Positions 19,382-28,247 of a DNA stretch of 64,000 nucleotides are shown here, piece by piece; the first letter of the stretch is position 1, and the number at the start of each line of letters is the position of its first letter. Source of the DNA: Bacteroides faecichinchillae JCM 17102 (GTDB taxonomy: Bacteria > Bacteroidota > Bacteroidia > Bacteroidales > Bacteroidaceae); contig NZ_BAKK01000002.1 of assembly GCF_000614145.1 (NCBI RefSeq), positions 1-64,000 on the forward strand, given 5' to 3'. Below the pieces are notes generated by a model that saw only the letters and a program-made list of their open reading frames with translations, made no database searches and was not told the DNA's origin. The position numbers were made by a program, and so were the translations under genes.

Positions 19382-20584
19382 ATGCGAAGCACTTTTTCCA
19401 TTCTATACTACATCAACCGCGGCAAGGTCAAAACAGACGGAACGACTTCAATACTGTGCCGTATCACCATTGACGGCAAGAGCAGCGTATTTGCCACCGG
19501 TTATTACTGCAATCCCAAAGACTGGAACGCCAAAACAGGGGAAGTAAAGGATGCAAGGGCAAACAACCTCCTTGTCGGACTCCGTTCCAAAATTGAGACC
19601 TCATATGACAATCTATTGAAGGACGCGGGTATGGTCTCGGCGGAAATGCTCAAGAACGAGATTACCCATGTAGCAACCGTTCCGGTCACATTGCTGAAAG
19701 CCGGGGAAGAGGAGCGGGAAAGACTGAGAATCCGCTCGGAAGTGATAGATTCTACCTCCTCTTACCGCCAGTCCAAATCCTCGCAGGCATACCTGCACGA
19801 GTATCTGCTGTCGCTGGGTATGCGGGACATCGCCTTTGAGGACATTACCGAAGACTTCGGCTGGGGCTATAAACTCTATCTGAAAACCAAAGGCTGCGGG
19901 AATGGGCATATCAACCACTGCCTTACATGGCTGAACCGTCTTATCTATATTGCAGTGGACAGGGAGATACTCCGTTTCAATCCGCTTGCGGATGTCCCCT
20001 ACGAGAAGAAACCGGACTACAAGTTGAAACACATAAGCCGGGCGGAACTGCAACGGGTCATGGAGCAGCCCATGCCGGAGAGGTTGCAGGAGCTTACCCG
20101 GAGGGCCTTCATCTTTTCGGCCTTCACGGGGCTGTCATATGTCGATGTGAAACGGCTTTATCCCTCGCATATCGGAACAACCGCGGACGGCAGGAGGTAT
20201 ATCCGTATTAACAGGAAGAAAACCGATGTCGAGTCCCTTATACCGTTACACCCCGTAGCCGAACAGATATTGTCCCTCTACAATACAACCGATGACGGCA
20301 GGCCGGTATTCCCTCTGCCCAATCGGGACAGGCTTTGGTACTGCATCCACGAGATAGGCATATTGGCCGGCGTGAAAGAGAATCTCAGCTACCACGCAAG
20401 CAGACATTCGTTCGGAACCTTGACGCTTTCAGTAGGTGTGCCGATCGAGAGTATCAGCAAGATGATGGGACACACGAACATCCGGACCACACAAGGCTAT
20501 GCCAAAGTGACCGATGATAAAATCTCCGAGGATATGGATAAGCTGATGGCAAGGAGACGTGAAAACGGGGCATCTTCCAATTAG
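19382..20584 (+). CDS. Tyrosine integrase 2 of a tandem pair
   Basis: Intact 400-residue Arm-type integrase. Arm/core domains cover about residues 1-215, and the catalytic domain has FTGLSYVDV (Ser at the box I Arg position), HASRHSF, MGHTNIRTT and the nucleophile Tyr in GYAKV. Tandem integrase pairs of this kind mark ends of Bacteroides islands. A large palindrome lies just downstream. Confidence 0.85.
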   Translation: MRSTFSILYYINRGKVKTDGTTSILCRITIDGKSSVFATGYYCNPKDWNAKTGEVKDARANNLLVGLRSKIETSYDNLLKDAGMVSAEMLKNEITHVATVPVTLLKAGEEERERLRIRSEVIDSTSSYRQSKSSQAYLHEYLLSLGMRDIAFEDITEDFGWGYKLYLKTKGCGNGHINHCLTWLNRLIYIAVDREILRFNPLADVPYEKKPDYKLKHISRAELQRVMEQPMPERLQELTRRAFIFSAFTGLSYVDVKRLYPSHIGTTADGRRYIRINRKKTDVESLIPLHPVAEQILSLYNTTDDGRPVFPLPNRDRLWYCIHEIGILAGVKENLSYHASRHSFGTLTLSVGVPIESISKMMGHTNIRTTQGYAKVTDDKISEDMDKLMARRRENGASSN

Positions 20585-20631
20585 AATCCCTGTTTCGCGG
20601 TCGCCCGCTTCCTCGCCGCCCATGGAAGTTA

Positions 20632-20848
20632 GTACAGACTTCATTGAAAGTGAAAAAGTCGGGCGGCAGGCCGTTTCGGGCAGAATCTTCCTCCTTCGGA
20701 GCGTATTCAGCCCGAAAACTTTTTCCCTTTCACGTCTGTACAATGGATGCCGTCGGCAGCGGAAACAAGCGACCGACGGAAAAGTCGGAACAAAAACAAA
20801 AGAGAAACAGCATACGTTCAGTAGAATACTACCGGTCTGTATGCTGTT
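20632..20848. other. Cluster of inverted repeats downstream of the tandem integrases
   Basis: GTACAGAC/GTCTGTAC (20632-20639, 20734-20741) closes a 110-bp imperfect palindrome that also pairs GAAAAAGT with ACTTTTTC. Then come CCGAC/GTCGG (20775-20788) and a perfect 10-bp pair AACAGCATAC/GTATGCTGTT (20806-20815, 20839-20848). No ORF is credible here. Candidate recombination site, origin or structured RNA. Confidence 0.5.
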
Positions 20849-20879
20849 CCGATATCCTATAGGAGGGATATTTTTTGAC

Positions 20880-21101
20880 AGCCGAATGAAGCGGGCAGGC
20901 GGCAAACTGCGCTCCCTCCAGAAAAATCAATCCGTTTTTTCGGTTACTTGACAATATCCGCCTTTGTCCGGTTCAATGTGCTTTTCACTTTGTCGGCATT
21001 CGGTCAGGCTATCTGCTTTCCTATAGCGTTGTTCGGCAAAAGCTTTTGCACTTGGCGTGTTGTTCTTAGAAAGCATAGTGAATGATTTTTCTCCCTACTT
21101 T
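20880..21101 (+). repeat. Direct repeat, copy A (degenerate winged-helix segment)
   Basis: Closely similar to 31014-31261 in the same orientation, including GAAAAATCAATCCGTTTTTT and CAATATCCGCCTTTGTCCGG. On the minus strand it corresponds to the end of a winged-helix ORF, but the frame is broken. The two copies flank the defence operon. Confidence 0.7.
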
Positions 21102-21277
21102 TTATTTCTTCTTCTCTTTTGTCGATTTTTCCTTACTTCTTGAGTTTTCATACAGCTTCTTTCCATTGTTGTAAATGACATCCAAAAGTTCGTTTGTAAG
21201 TTTGATGTCTGCAATTTTTATAATACTATCTTCTCCTATTGGATAGCCAAGAATATTGACACTACCAACGCAGCATA
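21102..21277 (-). pseudogene. C-terminal fragment of an unknown gene
   Basis: An open frame of about 58 codons without a start, containing VNILGYPIGEDSIIKIADIK and ending in a lysine-rich tail before TAA. It looks like a truncated gene end at the border of the repeat. Family not recognised. Confidence 0.4.
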
Positions 21278-21330
21278 TTTACATCACTGATTATCAGTGA
21301 CAATTCATTTTATCAGTACAACCTCCGTTT

Positions 21331-21564
21331 TTACAAGTACATAGAATGCAAGGACAAATGCAAATCATTGTATTTCATTGTTTTGCATACACGTGTTGTG
21401 CCGTCTATTTTCAGTCTTTTTGTGGAATGTCCGCTATCAGCTACAATGTATTGAAGATAGGATATTTCCGCAGATATGTTACAGAACGCTTGTAATGGCT
21501 TTCTAGTTGATTGTATGTTTATGTTCTCAGATTGAATAGGGAATATGCAGTTCTTGTCTGTCAT
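21331..21564 (-). CDS. Small hypothetical protein overlapping the fic stop
   Basis: 77 residues, start overlapping the fic stop codon as ATGA, which would allow coupled translation. No recognisable domain, and the composition is not strongly protein-like. It may be an accidental frame. Confidence 0.3.
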   Translation of the reverse strand: MTDKNCIFPIQSENINIQSTRKPLQAFCNISAEISYLQYIVADSGHSTKRLKIDGTTRVCKTMKYNDLHLSLHSMYL

Positions 21565-22691
21565 TTTTGCATATATTTAGAATTATACACTGCCAATCCT
21601 TTAATCGTCAACAGATATTTCTGACGGGGATGGCGAGGCTTGTCGGGGTAGAGCATAGAAACAAATCCCTCTTTTATGGCTGGATTGAGTGAGTATTCCA
21701 TAAAATTCTCACGGTTTTTTAATCCTACGGTTGCCATCATCTCTTTGACAGATAATCTATTGTTCGCAATAGCTTTTATTAACCGGATGATATTTTCATT
21801 ATCTATCTGTAATGGATTTTCCGATCTTGACGGGGTGCTTGACGGGGTACTTGTCGGGGTGGAGATGAGTATGTCTTCGGGCGCATTTACTATCATAAAA
21901 CGATTCCTCAATTCATTGTTTTCTCCCATCAATAGGTTACGAAAGAATCGTTCCAAATAGGCAGCTTCCCTTTTGATTCCTTTTTGTATGTTTTGATAGT
22001 TGGCTCTAACTAAAGCATTACGGAAGTACCAAGAGTGTTTAGCGAAAAGGTCATTCTCAACATTGAATCCCATCGAACGTAAATATTGGATGGCAAACAC
22101 TGCTGTAGTTCGGGTATTACCTTCTCCAAACGGATGAATCTGCCACAATCCCGATACGAATTGAGTTATATGGCTGACTATTTGATAAATGTCCAACCCC
22201 GTATAATCAAACGTCTTTTCTTGTTCAAGGTCATATTCGATGGCTTTCCGAATGTCTGGAGCAGATACATAGAATACGGTATCACCACGAAGTACCCATT
22301 CTTTTTTGGTAATATTGTAATCTCTGATTTGTCCAGCAAATTTGAATACACCATCAAATATTCGTCGATGGATAGCGGTCAATCCAGCTACAGTGAAAGC
22401 AAACGAACGCTCGTTCAAGAGCTTGGTTATATTAGCAGAAACTTTATCGGCTTCCTCCGTTTCGTAATCTTTTTCAGTACGAATATCTTTCGAATCGTAG
22501 TAACTCTTGATAAGTTGTTGTACTTCATCAATGGTTATATCCCCCTCAATATGCTTACGAGCAGTCTCAATAAGATATTCGGAGGGCTTCAGGCCATCTA
22601 CCGCTTGAAGTCCTATTGCCGTTTGCCACGCATAGCCTTTTTCACGCTTTTGCGGCTCGCCTTGCTGAATGTATTCGTCGAAGTTTAGCAT
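21561..22691 (-). CDS. Fic-family AMP-transferase with built-in antitoxin-like N-terminus
   Basis: Fic proteins transfer AMP or related groups to target proteins. The catalytic motif is HPFGEGNTRT (about residues 197-206). The N-terminus (VDGLKPSEYLIETARKHI, GDITIDEV) resembles the VbhA antitoxin domain, so the enzyme is probably self-inhibited. A Thr/Pro/Ser linker (about 278-292) leads to a C-terminal winged-helix region. It is the last well-supported gene of the defence operon, 37 bases after the preceding gene. A toxin that fires when the system fails is one possible role. Confidence 0.85.
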   Translation of the reverse strand: MLNFDEYIQQGEPQKREKGYAWQTAIGLQAVDGLKPSEYLIETARKHIEGDITIDEVQQLIKSYYDSKDIRTEKDYETEEADKVSANITKLLNERSFAFTVAGLTAIHRRIFDGVFKFAGQIRDYNITKKEWVLRGDTVFYVSAPDIRKAIEYDLEQEKTFDYTGLDIYQIVSHITQFVSGLWQIHPFGEGNTRTTAVFAIQYLRSMGFNVENDLFAKHSWYFRNALVRANYQNIQKGIKREAAYLERFFRNLLMGENNELRNRFMIVNAPEDILISTPTSTPSSTPSRSENPLQIDNENIIRLIKAIANNRLSVKEMMATVGLKNRENFMEYSLNPAIKEGFVSMLYPDKPRHPRQKYLLTIKGLAVYNSKYMQK

Positions 22692-22728
22692 TTAATGTAA
22701 TATATCAGAGTTAACCTGCTTTTATTAT

Positions 22729-23010
22729 TTAAATAATTCTCAATACCCCTATAAGGTAATCCAAGCATATTCCAATTTTTTGAAAAGGCTTTAATTGGGG
22801 ATTAATTGACATAACAACACTAAGATAATTCAATAAAATTGCAGGATTATAATCTTTGGTAGTTATTTCCAAAACTTGTTGAGAATATTTCAGCCATATA
22901 CCATACAATTCTTCTGAAAGATTATAATCTTTCATCTGCTTTAATCCGTCATCAATCAATTCACGAATATATTTGCGGATTAATTCTTGATTCTTATTAT
23001 AATTATTCAT
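22729..23010 (-). CDS. Small helical hypothetical protein
   Basis: 93 residues, predicted mostly helical, with no signal. It overlaps the upstream membrane-protein gene by 8 bases, so both are probably co-translated. No known domain recognised. Confidence 0.55.
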   Translation of the reverse strand: MNNYNKNQELIRKYIRELIDDGLKQMKDYNLSEELYGIWLKYSQQVLEITTKDYNPAILLNYLSVVMSINPQLKPFQKIGICLDYLIGVLRII

Positions 23011-23401
23011 TTGTGTATTCTTTTTGAATGTCTTTTAATTGATTTTCTAACTCGGCTAAATCAGGATGGTTATTTTGTTTAATAATATCTTCTTTCAATA
23101 TTTTGATTTTATGTGTTATTTCATCTTGCTTGGCTTGTTCTTTATTGAATTTAAAACCATATCCTTCTATACTATTGATAAGAGGCATGATTAATAACAA
23201 TAACCATAAAACAAAAATTAAGCTGTTTCCATCAAATTTGCAAATAAAACATTGAGTTACAAATGTATCAAAGTTTTTTAATACATACATTGACGAAAAA
23301 ATCAACAATATTATATACCATCCTTTTCTTATCCAATGTAATTCAGATTCAACCTTATTCAAATCATACAAGAATTTGTAAATTTTAGAAAATATATTCA
23401 T
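23003..23401 (-). CDS. Two-helix membrane protein with C-terminal coiled coil
   Basis: Hydrophobic helices at about residues 25-45 and 60-76 are followed by a charged coiled coil (about 85-130). Its place in the defence operon, with a 5-base gap after the GIY-YIG gene, suggests a membrane effector or anchor. No family recognised. Confidence 0.6.
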   Translation of the reverse strand: MNIFSKIYKFLYDLNKVESELHWIRKGWYIILLIFSSMYVLKNFDTFVTQCFICKFDGNSLIFVLWLLLLIMPLINSIEGYGFKFNKEQAKQDEITHKIKILKEDIIKQNNHPDLAELENQLKDIQKEYTNE

Positions 23402-23406
23402 ATCAT

Positions 23407-24233
23407 CTATTCTAATTGTTTTCTATAAACTGAATCTAATGTATTTCCATCTTTATCTTTCCATACTAACCAGCCGTTGTTGCTACTACCAATACAGAAA
23501 TCGGCGGCAGTACTGGGGCTTGAAAAAGTTTTATCCGATGTCAATACCAATATTCCGTTTTCATTGGCGGTGTAGTCTTGAAGCATCTTTTCTCGCTTTT
23601 CTTTCCAGTTGAAAGACGGTACCATTGTTGGGGCAACAATGCTTCCTTTTAGGACTGTGAATCCATCAGAACTATAGAAGCCTTTTGCATTGCATCCTCT
23701 ACCTTTGGTGTAGAACAAATGTTCTTCCTTCGGTTGTGATACTTCAAAGATATTGCAACCGATAAATGATGCCAAAAACTTCACATCTTCGAAAAATTCA
23801 TCTATTGAGTCCTGTTGATGCTCTGGTAGATTCGGTGCTTTAGGGATTTGTTTATTATCGCTTAAAACAAAAGCGTTTGCTTTCTTGGCTTCAGCTATCG
23901 CTTTATACTCTAAGTATTGCACATCAACTTTAGTCATATCGGCATCTTTCGATACGAATATGAGTGCTTTTTGCCAAAACGCTTTTTTGCTGTCGTGGTC
24001 TTTTACACGTTCTTTAAAGTTTTCCGTTTCACCTATATATGCCTGTGGTTGGTTGATTCATCTTCGCCTAGTAATATATAAAACGCAGGTTTTTGCAACT
24101 TCTTTTGTGTATTCAAATAAGAGAGGTTAGAACGTGGCACGACAAACATTTGGCAAATCTTGTTGCTAATGAATGCGTATTGAGTTCCTTTCGGATCTCC
24201 ATCAATGAGATATGTTGTTACTGTTTTGCCCAT
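23407..24233 (-). CDS. GIY-YIG nuclease-like protein with DUF4357 (frameshifted)
   Basis: An N-terminal frame (YILLGEDE) and a downstream frame (AYIGETENFKERVKDHD) join if one A is restored at about 24057. This gives a GIY-YIG core with YIL...YIG and Arg/His residues. The C-terminal part (GSIVAPTMVPSF, ADFCIGSSNNGW) matches DUF4357. Members often lie beside restriction systems. The gene is 2 bases after the 603-residue fusion gene. The indel may be a sequencing error. Confidence 0.7.
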
Positions 24234-24235
24234 AA

Positions 24236-26047
24236 TTATACACCGTAATGCTTTTCTAATCGTTCTACAAGTCCATCAACTAACTGGGAATAATCCTTAA
24301 AACGAAGTTGTGACAAATTCCTTAAATTGAATCCAATAAATTTATCCATATCTTTTCTCTCTTTATTGTGGTCAGTGTCTTCTTTATATAATAATATCAT
24401 GTTAGGAATCATATTGTGAGATTGTGCCACCCCCATTGCATATCCTATTTCATGATAAACATTAATGTTAGCACTACTTAAATCTGCAATAATCAAACTA
24501 CATGATTGTATAGCTTCCAGTATTTTATCTTGAATGGAGAATGTGCTTGATTCAATGGTTCTATCAATTCTAATAGGTCTTGGATTCAATGTTATATTGC
24601 GATGTTTAGCATTAAATGTCTCTACTGCTCGAACAATTTTTTCGTATATCAATTCACTTTGAGAATCCCCAAATTGCATTGATATGAAAATCTCATTTCT
24701 TTTTGTCTGATGTATTCGCTCAAACATATTAACCAAGTTCTCTGAGCCATCGTTGGACAAATCGTCTGCATCAACAATTTTGTTTATTCCATTTTGCTTC
24801 GCCCAATACACAAAGGATTTAAGTCGATTCTTATCTAATAATGCATAAAACACCATTGCACACAAGAAAGCAATATTCCCATATTCGTTTCCCTCAAATT
24901 GTTCATATTCTCGTCCAACTATATTTAAAGCTTGTTCTATGGTATTTGCATCTTGTACCTTATCGAGAAATGATTGATAAGTTTTCAATTGACTCTTTCT
25001 GACTTCTAATGAGTATTTTGCTCCATTGTATTGATTTTGCAAATCGCGTACTTGCAAACTGTATCCATAAACATCTTTCTCCAGTGTCCTATACTCTGAT
25101 GAAGTTACATCATAATTGCTCCTAAATTTGAAATCATCTAATTTCTCTACAAGTTGATCATGCAATGTTTGAAGTTTAACTAATTGCGAATCCAATTCTT
25201 CATATTTTGCTTGAGTACCTGGCAACCTTTTTTGCTCTTCTTCGTATGCCTCTTTAATTTCTGGAATAAACTTGTTAATTAATTGTACGATTCTCAAACA
25301 AGCAGTACGATAATAGTCTTGGTCAATAGAATCATTAACCCTTAACCAAGGAATCGCATTGTATCGCCCTGACTTTACTTGTTCTATTAGACGAAGTGCA
25401 ATTGGGTATTCTTTCCCTAAATTTTCTTTATCGTCAAACACATTCAAATCATGAATAATTTTCAAACTTGCCTCTTGTCTTAATGGTTCTTGCTTAAAAT
25501 TTATGTTATGGAATATACCAGCTTCAAACTTGTCCGCTTGTTCTTCTGCTGAGAATATCACAGTAAAAGGCACAATAAGTTTTTTCAACTCATTTATGTC
25601 CGCATTTGTTTCAGTCCAAACGCTATCAGCAGGACTGTCAAAAGGTTCCAATCTATGATTCCCGTCAACCCTAACTAATTCAGTATTTGTTCTTTTGATT
25701 AAATAAGCATGTCTTGCCCGATACCCCTCATAAGGGAGTCTTTCACTTAAAACTTTTAATCCAGGAACAAATTGGGCATCATCTCTATCTACCGCATTAT
25801 CAATACCGATATTTCTTGCAAAGTTCTCATAATCATGTACTCTGCAAGCAAGAGTAATTTCAGGGAAATACTTGTATTCTCCATTTGCAAGAAACTCAAC
25901 GATTTCTTTTTTATGATTGTCCAAAGCATTTCTTTGATATGAATCTGGTTTATGAGATATTGCGGCCAAATCCTTTATGGGGGCGAAACCTCTAAGCACA
26001 ACATAATGATTAAATGTTTTATATATTATTCCTTCTAACTTTGCCAT
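24236..26047 (-). CDS. DGNHR (ParB/DndB-like) - coiled coil - TIR-like/deoxyribosyltransferase-fold fusion
   Basis: 603 residues in three parts. The N-terminal region carries VDGNHRL (about residue 125), a variant of the DGQHR motif of DndB/ParB-like proteins. The middle (about 265-370) is a long coiled coil. The C-terminus (about 452-603) begins NEIFISMQFGDS, has LIIADLSSANINVYHEIGYA, and fits the nucleotide-binding TIR-like / nucleoside deoxyribosyltransferase fold. I infer a DNA or nucleotide sensor joined to an NAD/nucleotide-degrading effector. It is flanked by TIR and GIY-YIG genes in the operon. Confidence 0.7.
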   Translation of the reverse strand: MAKLEGIIYKTFNHYVVLRGFAPIKDLAAISHKPDSYQRNALDNHKKEIVEFLANGEYKYFPEITLACRVHDYENFARNIGIDNAVDRDDAQFVPGLKVLSERLPYEGYRARHAYLIKRTNTELVRVDGNHRLEPFDSPADSVWTETNADINELKKLIVPFTVIFSAEEQADKFEAGIFHNINFKQEPLRQEASLKIIHDLNVFDDKENLGKEYPIALRLIEQVKSGRYNAIPWLRVNDSIDQDYYRTACLRIVQLINKFIPEIKEAYEEEQKRLPGTQAKYEELDSQLVKLQTLHDQLVEKLDDFKFRSNYDVTSSEYRTLEKDVYGYSLQVRDLQNQYNGAKYSLEVRKSQLKTYQSFLDKVQDANTIEQALNIVGREYEQFEGNEYGNIAFLCAMVFYALLDKNRLKSFVYWAKQNGINKIVDADDLSNDGSENLVNMFERIHQTKRNEIFISMQFGDSQSELIYEKIVRAVETFNAKHRNITLNPRPIRIDRTIESSTFSIQDKILEAIQSCSLIIADLSSANINVYHEIGYAMGVAQSHNMIPNMILLYKEDTDHNKERKDMDKFIGFNLRNLSQLRFKDYSQLVDGLVERLEKHYGV

Positions 26048-26052
26048 AATTT

Positions 26053-26841
26053 CTACTTGATGTTATTTATATATTTTAGAAATGCTTCTCTTTGGCGACT
26101 CCAGATTTCCTTATCCGGTAATCCAAAATATTCTATCATTTCTTTATGTAACGCATCTAAGGCTATAGATGAATTTATCATTTCTGCCTTTCGAGTGTCG
26201 CACAACCAACCTATTTTATTAAAATTCACATCAGGTAAAAGATATAATCGTACTTTGTTGTCGTAAGCCCATACTGCCCCCATTTCATTAATACAGATTT
26301 CGCTGGCCTTATATTTTTTAGAAATTATCAAGAACGCATAATCTACATTTTGAATATTCGTTTGTATGTGTTTACGAATATCCTCACCATTTTTTACTCC
26401 CATTTCTTCAATAGAAGTACAAAAGATGTCTTCGGCTTTTATTCCTATACCGAGTTGCAAGATGTAATCAACAAATTTTTCAATAATATCTTTATTCTTG
26501 GACGAATGGCTTATGAAAATTCGTTTACTATTTACATCTTTCTTTTCTAAAGAAACGATACAGTCAACAATGGCTTCAATAGCACTTAAATGTATAATTT
26601 TATCATTGTCATATTGATCTATATGTTTCTGTAGTAACTGGGATATTGTCGGATATTTGACTTTGATATTTTCCACTAAAGCCAACAGATTTGTCTCTAA
26701 TAGTTTTATATCACCATTAATATCATAATCTGTAAATATAAGATTCAAATGAGAATATGGTATTTTATTCCGTGTAATTCTTACTTGCGTCTTTATGATT
26801 GTTTGGCATTGACATGCAATGCTATAAATATCTTCTTTCAT
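26053..26841 (-). CDS. TIR-domain protein, putative NADase effector
   Basis: An N-terminal helical domain of about 100 residues is followed by a TIR domain from RIFISHSSKNKDI (about 106). SEICINEMGAVWA places a likely catalytic Glu near residue 184. Bacterial TIR effectors cleave NAD+ or make cyclic ADP-ribose variants upon infection. It sits between hsdS and the DGNHR fusion with gaps of 3 and 5 bases, so it is surely part of the operon. Confidence 0.75.
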   Translation of the reverse strand: MKEDIYSIACQCQTIIKTQVRITRNKIPYSHLNLIFTDYDINGDIKLLETNLLALVENIKVKYPTISQLLQKHIDQYDNDKIIHLSAIEAIVDCIVSLEKKDVNSKRIFISHSSKNKDIIEKFVDYILQLGIGIKAEDIFCTSIEEMGVKNGEDIRKHIQTNIQNVDYAFLIISKKYKASEICINEMGAVWAYDNKVRLYLLPDVNFNKIGWLCDTRKAEMINSSIALDALHKEMIEYFGLPDKEIWSRQREAFLKYINNIK

Positions 26842-26844
26842 GGA

Positions 26845-28245
26845 TTAGCCTAATATTATTTTTTCTATTTCTTGTTTTGTACTTTCAAGTAATTTAACTC
26901 CTTCTTTTTGAAGTTGTTTTGCTTGTTGCCGTATTGAAACAACACTTTTTACCATCTCATTTTGAATCTCGATTTCAGGCACAGGAATGAGCATAGAGGA
27001 TATTTCTTCAAGATTTATATTAGCCCTGGCTACTGGTCGTTTAAGGCGATCAAGATTAAGTTGGCCTATTGAAGATTTTATTACCTCCTTAATATATTCC
27101 GGATTATATCCATCTTTCAATCGTACTAAAGCTATTGCCTGATTGATATTTGCTTCACGAGACGAATGGTAAATTCCAACTTGTCCTATTGTTGCGCCAA
27201 CAATAGCAATCATTATATCACCGTTTTGTACTTTAGATGACTTCATTCGAGTATTATGGACATTGCGTTTTATGTATAATAAATTATCAAAATCTACTTC
27301 GCCCATAATGTCAATATTGCCGCTTCTGATGAATGCTACACCATGTTCAGAATCAGTATAATCATCACCGCCTGATTTTGGAGTAATACCACTTGTTATC
27401 AATACGGTAATATCACTTAATCTTACCAATTTGTAATTGGAGGTCTCTTTTAGATGTTTAAATGCTTCTTCAAAGTATTCATTATGGTAATAAGGGTCAT
27501 ACCTATTGCCAATTAATTGAGATAAGGAAACTACATTTACTTTTGCATAAATATCTTTTGAGGGTAAAGCTACTCCCATATTCTTTAACACGAAAGAGTC
27601 TATACTATCTAACAAAGATTTCGCTTCTTCGTCTTTTTTCTGTTTTGCTTCTTGCGCTTGAATATATTGCTTGATAATTTGTTTTTGAATATCAATAGGA
27701 AGGAGTGGTATTTTTACAGACTTTAAATAAGAACTTGATACACGTTGTTGACCTGCAGAGCCACCAAATGAATTTTGAGCAGATTTCAATACTCGCTTAT
27801 CCCGTAATATATAATGAATATATTCAATTAAAATATTATCAGATTTTGGTCTTAGTACAAAAAACTCCGTTGAACCACAGCCAAATCCATTTTTTAGTTT
27901 ACAGGCAATTGCAGATTTCCCATTTTGCATACATGGAGTAATTTTTGCCCATAACAGATCGCCTTCTTGAAATTTTGTAAAACCTTTAATCTCCCGAAAT
28001 CGGATAGTTTTCAATGTCTTAATAGTTCCATTATGTTCATCAATAGATTCCATAGGAATAAATGACATTTCTTCATTATCAGAAATGCCATCAAATGAAA
28101 CAGGAGGATTTATGTAAACTAATTGTCCTAAATCAAAAGAAGGATACGAATTAGATACAAAGTCAAAACGTGCATTGTAAAAAGACACATCAAAACGATT
28201 ACCTAAAGCTTGTGAGATATTTATTTTATTTTCAATCATAAGCAA
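26845..28245 (-). CDS. hsdS: Type I-like specificity subunit (HsdS)
   Basis: 466 residues with two target-recognition domains, each followed by a helical spacer (about 180-215 and 430-466). It directs the partner methyltransferase/nuclease to a bipartite DNA site. It starts 2 bases after the hsdM-like gene. Both domains look complete. Confidence 0.85.
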   Translation of the reverse strand: MLMIENKINISQALGNRFDVSFYNARFDFVSNSYPSFDLGQLVYINPPVSFDGISDNEEMSFIPMESIDEHNGTIKTLKTIRFREIKGFTKFQEGDLLWAKITPCMQNGKSAIACKLKNGFGCGSTEFFVLRPKSDNILIEYIHYILRDKRVLKSAQNSFGGSAGQQRVSSSYLKSVKIPLLPIDIQKQIIKQYIQAQEAKQKKDEEAKSLLDSIDSFVLKNMGVALPSKDIYAKVNVVSLSQLIGNRYDPYYHNEYFEEAFKHLKETSNYKLVRLSDITVLITSGITPKSGGDDYTDSEHGVAFIRSGNIDIMGEVDFDNLLYIKRNVHNTRMKSSKVQNGDIMIAIVGATIGQVGIYHSSREANINQAIALVRLKDGYNPEYIKEVIKSSIGQLNLDRLKRPVARANINLEEISSMLIPVPEIEIQNEMVKSVVSIRQQAKQLQKEGVKLLESTKQEIEKIILG

Positions 28246-28247
28246 TA

